DNA of 64,000 bases. Source: Nostoc sp. S13 (GTDB taxonomy: Bacteria; Cyanobacteriota; Cyanobacteriia; Cyanobacteriales; Nostocaceae). Position numbers and translations under genes: made by a program. Below are positions 25,595 through 33,936 of this stretch, in pieces. The stretch is taken from contig NZ_JAQYWQ010000006.1 of the NCBI RefSeq assembly GCF_029379315.1, forward strand, positions 13,811 to 77,810, written 5' to 3'. Within the stretch, counting starts at the first letter, position 1. Each line of letters begins with the position of its first letter. The notes beneath the pieces are model-generated. The model was not told the DNA's origin, did not search any database, and worked only from the letters and a program-made list of their open reading frames with translations.

Positions 25595-27583
25595 ATGAAT
25601 TCTGGCGATTATACATTAGCTAGATCAAGCAATCAATGGGCGCTACAAGCAGAAGAACCAGAAGTAGAGATGAAGTTTGCTCACTTGCTAATAAATCAGG
25701 CTGTAGATGCTGCCTTCTGTTTAGGAGCAAACGCGCAGTTTCTTTACGTCAACGATGCTACTTGCCTGATGACTGAGTATTCCTGTGAGGAATTACTTTC
25801 CATGAGGCTAGACGATATAGACATAGATTTTTCTCTACACAATTGGTCAGATATTAGCTCACAGGGTTCCTTCACCTTTAAATCTCGCTACCGGGCAAAA
25901 GGAGGGCGGATTTTTCTGGTAGAAATATCTATTAGCTATGTAAAACACCAAAATATGGAATTTGGCTGTGCCTTTGCTCGTGAGAAAACTGATGAAATAG
26001 TAGAATTGAGCGTGCAAAAGTGGACTGATGAATTAAGGGATGCCCAAGAGAATTTGCAACAGGAATTTTCTCAACTCAAAACAAAAGAAGTAGAACTAGA
26101 AACATCTTTATCTTTACTTCGTTCTACTCTCGAATCAACTGCCATTGGTATTGTTGCAGTTAACTTTGAGGGAGATATTCTGAGCTGGAATCATAAATTT
26201 GTGGATATGTGGCAGATTCCGGAGTCCCTAATACTATCTAAGAAATGTCCTCGATGCAAAGCCTTTTTTGAGAACCAACTTAAAGACCCACAAACCTTTA
26301 GTCGGCTGATTTGGGAAGTTTCTAGCCAATCTGATTTCGAGAGTTACGACATTTTGGAGTTAAAAGATGGGAGAGTTTTTGCACACTACTCGAAACCTCA
26401 GTGGCTTGAGGGCAAAATTATTGGTAGAGTGTGGAGTATTTGGGACATTACTGAATCGAAACAGACTGAAAAAGCATTACGGCTGAATGCAGCTAGATTT
26501 CGGACTTTAGCAGAAACGACAGATGCTAGCACTTTTCTGATTCAAGGCACGCGACTTTGCTACATAAATCCAGCAGTGGAGAAACTTACTGGCTACACAA
26601 CCGAGGAACTGCTAACAGGCTTTGAACTGCGCCGACTGATTAAAAGCAAAAAACGTCGGCAGGTACGCAACCAGCCGGAAGCAGGTAACTTTGAATACCA
26701 AGAGATAAATATTTTGACAAAAAACGGCACGGAGCGCTGGCTAGCTTGCGCGGTTGCCATGCTAGATGGAGTGCTAGATTTTGGGGGAAACCCAGTCGAA
26801 CTGATTGCAGGCATCGATATTACCGATTACAAATATGCAGAATTAGGTCTTAACCAAGCTTTAGAACAAGCAAAACAACTTAGCGAACTTAGAGCGCGTT
26901 TTCTTTCTATGGTTTGCCATCAATTCCGAACTCCGCTGAATATTGTTTCATTTTCTAATAGCTTACTAAAGGAAGAAGTAGACAAACGTACACAGAAAAA
27001 AATCCAACCATTACTCGATCATATTCAAAAAGCCACCGAACAGCTCAGTCAGATGTTGGATGATATTTTGTTCTTCTCTAAGACAGAATCAGCAAAAATA
27101 AACTTTGAGCCAAAACCGCTTGAGTTAGTTCAGTTTTGTCATGATTTAGTTGCACAAATGCAGATGAGAATTAGCCAAAACCCGATTCATTTTGTAAGTC
27201 AACATAAGTCACTAACAGCTTGCATAGATAAAAAATTGTTAGAGCCTATATTGAAGAATTTGCTCGACAATGCAATAAAATATTCACCCTCTCAAATGGC
27301 AATTGATTTGAAACTCTATTGCAAAAATGAAAAATTAATTTTCCAGGTCAAAGATATGGGGATCGGTATTTCAGTAACAGATCAACAACGAATATTTGAG
27401 CCATTTTACCGTGGTAGTAATATTGATCATATACCTGGGACTGGACTAGGACTATCGATTCTTAAAACCCTTGTAGATTTACATCACGGTCAAGTGTCTG
27501 TAGAAAGTCAAATTTGTGTGGGCACTACATTTACTGTGATGTTGCCATTGACAAAATCAGAGTTGAGCAGTTCAGAGTTATGA
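25595..27583 (+). CDS. PAS sensor histidine kinase beside the scytonemin cluster
   Basis: 662 residues; AGGAGG lies upstream of the ATG. It is soluble, with no membrane segment. PAS-like domains are at about 30-135, 175-288 and 298-415, a short coiled coil at 140-175, HisKA with phospho-acceptor His442 (MVCHQFRTPLNI), and HATPase at about 540-655 (NLLDNAIKYS, DMGIGIS, GTGLGLSI). In Nostoc punctiforme an orthologous sensor/regulator pair sits divergently from scyA, so this is the likely sensor that controls the cluster. The cognate regulator follows after 131 bp. What the PAS domains sense is unknown. Confidence 0.9.
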   Translation: MNSGDYTLARSSNQWALQAEEPEVEMKFAHLLINQAVDAAFCLGANAQFLYVNDATCLMTEYSCEELLSMRLDDIDIDFSLHNWSDISSQGSFTFKSRYRAKGGRIFLVEISISYVKHQNMEFGCAFAREKTDEIVELSVQKWTDELRDAQENLQQEFSQLKTKEVELETSLSLLRSTLESTAIGIVAVNFEGDILSWNHKFVDMWQIPESLILSKKCPRCKAFFENQLKDPQTFSRLIWEVSSQSDFESYDILELKDGRVFAHYSKPQWLEGKIIGRVWSIWDITESKQTEKALRLNAARFRTLAETTDASTFLIQGTRLCYINPAVEKLTGYTTEELLTGFELRRLIKSKKRRQVRNQPEAGNFEYQEINILTKNGTERWLACAVAMLDGVLDFGGNPVELIAGIDITDYKYAELGLNQALEQAKQLSELRARFLSMVCHQFRTPLNIVSFSNSLLKEEVDKRTQKKIQPLLDHIQKATEQLSQMLDDILFFSKTESAKINFEPKPLELVQFCHDLVAQMQMRISQNPIHFVSQHKSLTACIDKKLLEPILKNLLDNAIKYSPSQMAIDLKLYCKNEKLIFQVKDMGIGISVTDQQRIFEPFYRGSNIDHIPGTGLGLSILKTLVDLHHGQVSVESQICVGTTFTVMLPLTKSELSSSEL

Positions 27584-27714
27584 GTGTTGAAATGAAGATA
27601 GTTGTTAATTAACAATTTAACAATCATAACTCTCGGAACCAAGTAATTAATCTCATGCGTATTTAGATACTCACCAAAGATTTTAGTGAGCAGCTTCTGC
27701 AAAAGTTATGGTAA

Positions 27715-28587
27715 TTGAAAATGATGTCCGAATCGTCAAAGAAAATTCTCGTCATTGAAGATGATAACGTTACCCGCAATCTTTACTTAAAGGGTCTTGA
27801 GGCTAAAGGTTTTAATACGATAGGTGTTGACAACGGTCTTGCTGGTATCCAGCAAGCACAAAAGCGTATACCAGACTTAGTGATTTGCGATATCACGATG
27901 CCTGATATGGATGGTTATAGCGTTTTAACTACGCTACGCGAAGATCCTCTTACAGCAATTATTCCTTTCATTTTTCTGACTGGCAGTAGTACCAGAGCAG
28001 ATGTTCGTAAAGCTATGGAATTGGGAGCAGACGACTATCTTAGCAAACCCTCTACACTAGAGGAATTGCTCAGAGCGATCGCTATTCGCTTGAAAAAACA
28101 AGCTACTCTTCAATACTGGTGCAATATTCAATTTGAAAAAGCTGCAAAATCAGTATTAGTAGATAATACTACAGCGATCGCTGGAGGTGTTGCCGTAGCC
28201 TCTAGAGAAGCCAACATTCCTTCTAAGTCAATCTTTCCTTACATACCCCAATTAAAAGAAGTTTTCGACTTTATCGAAGCCCATTATCATGAAGGAATTA
28301 CTTTGTGTGATGTGGCTGTTGCTGTTGGTTACTCACCTGCTTACTTAACTAACCGAGTAGCAAAGCAGACAGGGGAGACTGTAAACTGCTGGATTGTCAA
28401 ACGCCGGATGGCGGGAGCTCGTTTTTTACTCCAAAATAATAATCAGACAGTCGAGAAGATAGCGAAAGCATTGGGCTATCAGGATGTGTCTCATTTCTCC
28501 CGCCAGTTTCGCCAACATCACGGTTTACCTCCCCAGGCTTGGCGCAAAGAGTATCCTCAGTCAAGCGAAACGCCCTGCTACACCTAA
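27715..28587 (+). CDS. Response regulator with AraC-type DNA-binding domain
   Basis: 290 residues. The receiver domain is residues about 10-125, with the acidic pair E15-D16-D17, phospho-acceptor Asp59 (VICDITMPDMDG) and the Lys in LSKPS. A linker follows, then a double helix-turn-helix AraC domain (about 185-282; GYSPAYLTNRVAKQTG and GYQDVSHFSRQFRQHHG). Three close ATGs could serve as start. It is paired with the upstream PAS kinase and is the natural candidate to bind the repeated elements before scyA and trpE (inference). Its stop overlaps the convergent OmpR-type gene by four bases. Confidence 0.92.
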   Translation: MKMMSESSKKILVIEDDNVTRNLYLKGLEAKGFNTIGVDNGLAGIQQAQKRIPDLVICDITMPDMDGYSVLTTLREDPLTAIIPFIFLTGSSTRADVRKAMELGADDYLSKPSTLEELLRAIAIRLKKQATLQYWCNIQFEKAAKSVLVDNTTAIAGGVAVASREANIPSKSIFPYIPQLKEVFDFIEAHYHEGITLCDVAVAVGYSPAYLTNRVAKQTGETVNCWIVKRRMAGARFLLQNNNQTVEKIAKALGYQDVSHFSRQFRQHHGLPPQAWRKEYPQSSETPCYT

Positions 28588-29318
28588 CAGCGCTGTTTCG
28601 GTGAGTTGGAAGTAGGCGACAAAAGTGACTCCACTGAGGAAGCACCGAAACGATAGCCTTTGCCGTAGACTGTGTAAATCAGCGCAGTTTCTTTACCTAC
28701 CTCAATCTTACGACGCAATAGGCGAATTAATGCCGCGATCGCATTACTACTGGGTTGTTCTTCCTCTGGCCACAAATTTTGCGTAATCTGGGCATGAGTC
28801 ATTAACTGTCCAGTGTGTTCCATAAAGTATTGCAATAACTGGCTTTCTTTTTGCGATAGCTCAATTATTCGGCCTTGGCGATAGGCTACTTGATTTTCAC
28901 AATCAAGTTCTAAATCAGCTACAGTTAAATGTCCAGTGCTGGTTTCATAGGTTTGGGAACCGGAACGACGCAATAAAGCACGGACTCTGGCTAATAATTC
29001 CCGCAGTTCAAAAGGTTTAACCAAATAGTCGTCAGCACCAGCATCTAAACCTTGTACGCGGTCATCGAGAGTATCCTTGGCTGTGAGAAACAGCACCGGA
29101 GTGGTTTTGCCTTGGGATCGCAATTCCTGACAAATCTCTAACCCTGTTTTTTCTGGCAGCATCCAATCTAAAATTAGTAGATCATAACTGCCTACTTGTG
29201 CATGTTCGCTGCCACTTCTGCCATCGTAAGCGGCATCCACAATATAACCCTCACGAGTTAATAAGCGACTCAAAGGTTGAGTTAGTTCAACTTCATCATC
29301 AACTAATAAAATTTTCAT
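28584..29318 (-). CDS. OmpR/PhoB-family response regulator
   Basis: 244 residues from the ATG at 29318 (MKILLVDDEVEL); a longer frame to 29381 adds 21 residues with no receiver homology and is rejected. The receiver domain has LILDWMLPEKTG and VKPFEL, and the winged-helix output domain is C-terminal (about 130-230, with AALIRLLRRKIE and YTVYGKGYRFG). It resembles cyanobacterial RppA/NblR-like regulators. No kinase partner is adjacent. It converges with the AraC-type regulator gene, overlapping by four bases. Confidence 0.9.
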   Translation of the reverse strand: MKILLVDDEVELTQPLSRLLTREGYIVDAAYDGRSGSEHAQVGSYDLLILDWMLPEKTGLEICQELRSQGKTTPVLFLTAKDTLDDRVQGLDAGADDYLVKPFELRELLARVRALLRRSGSQTYETSTGHLTVADLELDCENQVAYRQGRIIELSQKESQLLQYFMEHTGQLMTHAQITQNLWPEEEQPSSNAIAALIRLLRRKIEVGKETALIYTVYGKGYRFGASSVESLLSPTSNSPKQRC

Positions 29319-29784
29319 GCTGCTTGTGGTTAGCATATGGAGACTAACTAGATAGCCATAAACTTGATAAAATCTGCTCAAAGTTCAGCAGTTCTAAGAA
29401 GTTTTTGAGTTGCATTGTATCGTCTGTGCTTATATTATGAAAATAAAGCCGAAAACCAAGGCTTAATAATCTGGTTTGTAAACCACAGTTGATTCAAAAT
29501 TAGCCAGCCTTTAATCAGGTCGAACGGGACACGATTCGTTAAATTGGTTGAAAATAATGGTTGAACAATAATTAAAAGCTTCAAAAACATCTAAACGGTT
29601 AGTAGGGCGGGCTACTCCCGAATTTATGCTTGGGGACTGTTGGAGCCAACTCTCTTGGATGAAGCAAGAAGCAGACCCTCTAAAGAAAACTTTAGTTGAA
29701 TGGCTAGCTTTTAATAAGTTTGGTCAAGTTCTGTATAGTAGATATTATTCAACTGCTGGGACGCCAAGGATACTAAGAAAAAGA

Positions 29785-30429
29785 ATGCTGACTGTTGCAT
29801 TACCAAAAGGGGAACTCCTTAAAAATAGCATCCGCCTGCTACAATCTGTGGGATTAGATTTTAGTGCTTTTTTAGATTCAGGAACTCGCCAACTTCAAAT
29901 TCCTGACACTAAGGGACTTGCGAAAGCTTTGCTGGTGCGGGCACAGGATGTACCGGTTTATGTGGAATATGGTCAAGCACAACTGGGTGTTGTTGGTTAC
30001 GATGTGCTGCGGGAGAAGCAGCCGCAAGTTGCCCACTTGGTGGATTTGCAGTTTGGGCAATGTCGGATGTCGGTGGCGGTAAAAGCATCTAGTTCTTACC
30101 GATCGCCTTTAGATTTACCACCACATGGTAGAGTTGCTTCCAAGTATGTAAATTGCGCTCGTGAATATTTTCACAGTCTGGATTTACCTGTGGAAATAGT
30201 ACCGTTATATGGTTCAGTGGAACTAGGCCCAATTACTGGAATGTCAGAAGCGATCGTGGATTTGGTTTCTACAGGGCGGACTTTGCGCGAAAATGGTTTG
30301 ATTGAAATTGCGACTCTGTATGAAAGCACGGCGCGGTTGATTGCTCATCCTCTGAGTTACCGCCTGAACACGGGTAATCTAAGTGATGTGATTGCCAAGG
30401 TGCGGTCAGCCGTTTTGGTCGGGGTTTAA
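29785..30429 (+). CDS. hisG: ATP phosphoribosyltransferase, short form
   Basis: 214 residues from the ATG at 29785 ([11 protein letters not shown]), which gives the length and N-terminus normal for short-form HisG. An in-frame extension to 29626 is unlike the family and is rejected. Catalyses the first step of histidine synthesis, joining ATP and PRPP. The PRPP-binding region [18 protein letters not shown] is present. Short-form enzymes need the HisZ subunit, which is not in the window. It appears to stand alone between regulator genes. Confidence 0.93.
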   Translation: MLTVALPKGELLKNSIRLLQSVGLDFSAFLDSGTRQLQIPDTKGLAKALLVRAQDVPVYVEYGQAQLGVVGYDVLREKQPQVAHLVDLQFGQCRMSVAVKASSSYRSPLDLPPHGRVASKYVNCAREYFHSLDLPVEIVPLYGSVELGPITGMSEAIVDLVSTGRTLRENGLIEIATLYESTARLIAHPLSYRLNTGNLSDVIAKVRSAVLVGV

Positions 30430-30661
30430 CAGTAGCCCTTTTAAGGTGAGCATACGTACTATCAGCCTTTTTTCGAGATTTCAGGCATCGGCAGGAATTG
30501 AACAAAGAATTTATCTATTAAACTCCAAATTTTGGGATTGTAAATTAAGCAATGCCTGAGCCAAAATACCAAAATTAGGTTCAAATACCATTTATTTGAT
30601 AGTACAAATGTTCCCCTTAAAAGAGCTAGTCCTAATACAGTTTTTGTGAATTGGTATTAGA

Positions 30662-31089
30662 TTAAAGCTTAATGCCAATTTTTTTGCAAGTTCCTAAAGC
30701 TTGCCGATACAAGTCTAAAGATTTGGGATTTTGATTATAGGTAACGTAGATTGCTCCAATGTTTTTCAAAATTATGCATTCACTCCGAACGGAGCTAGTT
30801 TGTTGGTGAATCACTAAAGCTTGCCCAAAAAACTCTAAGGCTTTTTTGTATTCACGCTGGTTATAGTAAACTGACCCAATACTGTTGAGAGTTGTACCTT
30901 CTCCTGATTTGTTGCCGATTTGTTTGTTAATTGCTAAGGCTTGCTCAATAAACTCTAAGGCTTTAGGGTACTGCTTCTGTCCATAATAAACTGACCCAAT
31001 ACCGTTGAAAGTAGAGGCTTCCTCAGCCTTAGTGCCGATTTGTTGGTATAATAGCTAAGGCTTGCTGGTAAAACTCCAAGGCTTTTTAG
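30662..31089 (-). pseudogene. TPR-protein remnant with frameshift
   Basis: The minus strand encodes a run of tetratricopeptide units: KALEFYQQALAI, then after a one-base frameshift near 31050, QQIGTKAEEASTFNGIGSVYYG, KQYPKALEFIEQALAINKQI, REYKKALEFFGQALVIH and SLDLYRQALG, ending in a TAA at 30664-30662. No start codon or upstream part is present (a TAA precedes the first unit). This is the decayed 3' end of a longer TPR gene of the type common in filamentous cyanobacteria. Confidence 0.75.
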
Positions 31090-31265
31090 TCAAAAATCAT
31101 CCAAGCCGTCTGACCATGATCCAAATCATTGACAAAATTTAAACAGACTTCCCTGAACAGCCAGAGGCGGGGAAAGGACTGATAATTATTAAAAAAGGTT
31201 AAGCTATTCTTGAAATAACCAAGCTACTTAGTGAATATTACACTTAGATTTTTTAAGAAAAGTCA

Positions 31266-33497
31266 ATGAAAGCTGGACACATTGATACAGAAGTGGCGAG
31301 GTTAGAAGCCCTGCGCCAGTATCAAATTCTTGACACCGAACCCGAAGAAGCCTACGACAATCTTGCTAAGTTAGCGGCATTTATTTGTGGGACTCCCATC
31401 TCATTGGTAAATTTCATTGATGAAAACCGTCAGTGGTTTAAGGCAAAAGTCGGTTTAGATGTATTACAAATGCCCCGGAGTGTTGGGTTATCTTACCTTT
31501 GCCAAGAGCAGCGTAACGTTGTAGTGGTTCCTGATACCCTAGCTGATGAAAAATTGGCAAATAATCCAGTCGTAACTAGCTATCCATATGTACGTTTTTA
31601 TGCAGGTGTACCCTTAATTACCCCAAAGGGAGATATGCTAGGAACTCTGTGCGTAATTGACGAAGTTCCACGGCAATTGAGCCAAAAACAAGTGGAGTCG
31701 CTTGTAGCCCTGAGTCGTTTGGTAATCGACCAACTAGAACTCAGGCTTTATGTAATTGAAGTATCTAAACTTACCGAGAAACTACATTTACAAAACATTA
31801 CTGAAGGGCAAAAAACAGCAGAAACACTACGGAAAAGTGGAGAACGTTGGCAATTAGCATTACATGGTAATAATGATGGGATCTGGGATTGGAATCTTAA
31901 GACTAATGAAGTGTTCTTCTCAACTCGATGGAAGGAAATGCTCGGCTATAAAGACCACGAAGTTTCCAACGGTTGGGATGAATGGACAAAACGAATCCAT
32001 CCCGATGAGCGAGATTCGGTACTTCAAGCTTTCCAAAACCACTTTGCCAAGAAAACACCGTTTTATGTCTGTGAATATCGAGTCCAATGCCAAGACGGCA
32101 GCTATAAATGGATTCTAGATCGAGGACAGGGACTTTGGGACGCATTGGGTGATATAGTGCGGATGGTGGGTTCTTATACTGATATCACAGATCGTAAGCT
32201 GGTAGAAGAGGAATTAAAGCGACAGAATCTGCGATCGCAACTATTTGCTGAAATCAGCCTGAAAATTCGAGAATCTTTACAAATAAACGAAATTCTTCAA
32301 ACTACGGTTACTGAGGTACAAAAATTATTAAAAGCTGACCGAGTTTTAATTTTTCAACTGGAGATTAATGGTTCGGGAACAGTGGTGCAAGAAGCGGTGC
32401 TGCCAGGTTGGCCGGTAATTCTAGGAGAAAATATTTTCGACCCCTGCTTTAAAGAAGAATACTTAGAAAGATATCGCCGGGGAAGAGTTAGTGCTATTGA
32501 AGACATTGAAGTTGCTCATATCCAACCATGTCATCGAGAATTTCTTCAGCAGTTTGCCGTTAGGGCTAACCTCGTAGTACCGATTCTTGTCAGGGACACC
32601 ATTTGGGGCTTGTTGCTAGCTCATCAGTGTGCTGCACCTCGACAGTGGAATAATTTTGAGACGGAGTTGTTACAGCAACTAAGTAATCAAATTGGGATTG
32701 CTTTATCTCAAGCGCAACTATTAGAAAAAGAAACCCAGCAAAGTCAGGAACTGGCTCGTTCTAATGCCGAATTGGAACAGTTTGCTTATGTCGCTTCCCA
32801 TGACTTGCAAGAACCGTTGCGGATGGTGACTAGTTATTTACAACTACTAGAGCGAAGATACAAAAATCAACTAGATGCCAATGCCGATCAGTTTATCAGC
32901 TACGCAATAGATGGGGCCAGGCGGATGCAGACCTTGATCAACGATTTGTTGAACTATTCCCGCCTCAGCAGCCGTGGACAGCCCTTTATGCTAGTTGATT
33001 GTAGTCTTGTTTTAGAACAGGCGATCGCTAATCTTCAAATTGCAATCGCCGATAGTCGGGCAGTTGTGACTCATGATACTCTACCGTCAGTGATGGCTGA
33101 TGCTACCCAACTGACACAAGTATTTCAAAACCTGATCGCCAACGCTATCAAATTTTGTCGTCATCAGCAGCCACGAGTTCAGATTGGCGTTATGAGGGGA
33201 GATGCAAATCCAGATCAGGAAAGTTTAAATGTTATCCCGTCGGCAGATGAATGGTTGTTCTGGGTGCGCGATAATGGTATAGGTTTGGAATCCCAGTATG
33301 CTGAACGTATATTTATAATTTTTCAGCGCTTGCACAGTAGAGACAAGTATCCAGGTACTGGAATTGGTCTGGCAATTTGTAAGAAAATTATAGAACGCCA
33401 CGGCGGCCGGATCTGGGTTGAGTCGAAACCGGGTCAAGGCTCGACTTTCTACTTCACAATTCCAGATAGAGCCGGTAAGCAATGGTGGGAACCATAA
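31266..33497 (+). CDS. GAF-PAS-GAF histidine kinase; second GAF looks like a DXCF cyanobacteriochrome
   Basis: 743 residues, no membrane segment. GAF at about 20-160, PAS at about 190-312, GAF at about 325-480, HisKA with His512 (ASHDLQEPLRM), HATPase (NLIANAIKF, DNGIGL, GTGIGLAICKK). The second GAF carries D392-P-C394-F and C422-H423, 28 residues apart, plus RANLVVPI and LLLAHQCAAPRQW, the set expected of DXCF-type cyanobacteriochromes that bind a bilin through two cysteines. It is probably a light sensor (inference; related non-binding GAFs exist). It leads a tight three-gene run with a Rcp1-type regulator and a hybrid kinase. Confidence 0.88.
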   Translation: MKAGHIDTEVARLEALRQYQILDTEPEEAYDNLAKLAAFICGTPISLVNFIDENRQWFKAKVGLDVLQMPRSVGLSYLCQEQRNVVVVPDTLADEKLANNPVVTSYPYVRFYAGVPLITPKGDMLGTLCVIDEVPRQLSQKQVESLVALSRLVIDQLELRLYVIEVSKLTEKLHLQNITEGQKTAETLRKSGERWQLALHGNNDGIWDWNLKTNEVFFSTRWKEMLGYKDHEVSNGWDEWTKRIHPDERDSVLQAFQNHFAKKTPFYVCEYRVQCQDGSYKWILDRGQGLWDALGDIVRMVGSYTDITDRKLVEEELKRQNLRSQLFAEISLKIRESLQINEILQTTVTEVQKLLKADRVLIFQLEINGSGTVVQEAVLPGWPVILGENIFDPCFKEEYLERYRRGRVSAIEDIEVAHIQPCHREFLQQFAVRANLVVPILVRDTIWGLLLAHQCAAPRQWNNFETELLQQLSNQIGIALSQAQLLEKETQQSQELARSNAELEQFAYVASHDLQEPLRMVTSYLQLLERRYKNQLDANADQFISYAIDGARRMQTLINDLLNYSRLSSRGQPFMLVDCSLVLEQAIANLQIAIADSRAVVTHDTLPSVMADATQLTQVFQNLIANAIKFCRHQQPRVQIGVMRGDANPDQESLNVIPSADEWLFWVRDNGIGLESQYAERIFIIFQRLHSRDKYPGTGIGLAICKKIIERHGGRIWVESKPGQGSTFYFTIPDRAGKQWWEP

Positions 33498-33505
33498 CAG
33501 CAATT

Positions 33506-33931
33506 ATGCCTATTGAGGTTTTGTTAGTAGAGGATAATCCTGGCGATGCCCAACTCACACGCATCGCCCTGGAAGATAGCAAAATCTCGATTCACTTGAA
33601 CGTGGTTGAAGATGGTGTAGAGGCAATGGCATTCTTGCGAAAACAAGAAAAATATGCTAAGGTAGCCCATCCACATATTGTACTACTCGATTTGAACCTG
33701 CCTAGAAAAGATGGGCGGGAGGTATTAGCAGAAATTAAAGGAGATAAAAACCTCAAACGAATTCCTGTAGTGATTTTGACAACTTCCCAAGCTGAAGAAG
33801 ACATCCTCAAAGCTTATAACCTTTCTGCCAACTGTTACATAACTAAGCCAGTAGATTTCGATCAATTCGTTAAAATTGTCCAATCAATAGAAAATTTTTG
33901 GTTTGCGATCGTAAAACTGCCACCGGAGTAG
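33506..33931 (+). CDS. Rcp1-type single-domain response regulator
   Basis: 141 residues from the ATG at 33506 (MPIEVLLVEDNPGD); an upstream ATG at 33482 overlaps the kinase gene by 16 bases and is possible. It is a stand-alone receiver with LLVEDNPGDAQL, phospho-acceptor Asp in LLDLNLPRKDG, and the Thr-Thr-Ser and Lys-Pro motifs. Regulators of this family receive phosphate from cyanobacterial phytochrome-type kinases. Its place directly between a GAF kinase and a hybrid kinase suggests a shuttle in a phosphorelay. Confidence 0.9.
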   Translation: MPIEVLLVEDNPGDAQLTRIALEDSKISIHLNVVEDGVEAMAFLRKQEKYAKVAHPHIVLLDLNLPRKDGREVLAEIKGDKNLKRIPVVILTTSQAEEDILKAYNLSANCYITKPVDFDQFVKIVQSIENFWFAIVKLPPE

Positions 33932-33936
33932 TGGAA

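Noticed and set aside
29626-29784. 53-residue N-terminal extension of HisG
   Set aside because: HisG family starts at MLTVALPKG; the extension has no homology pattern.
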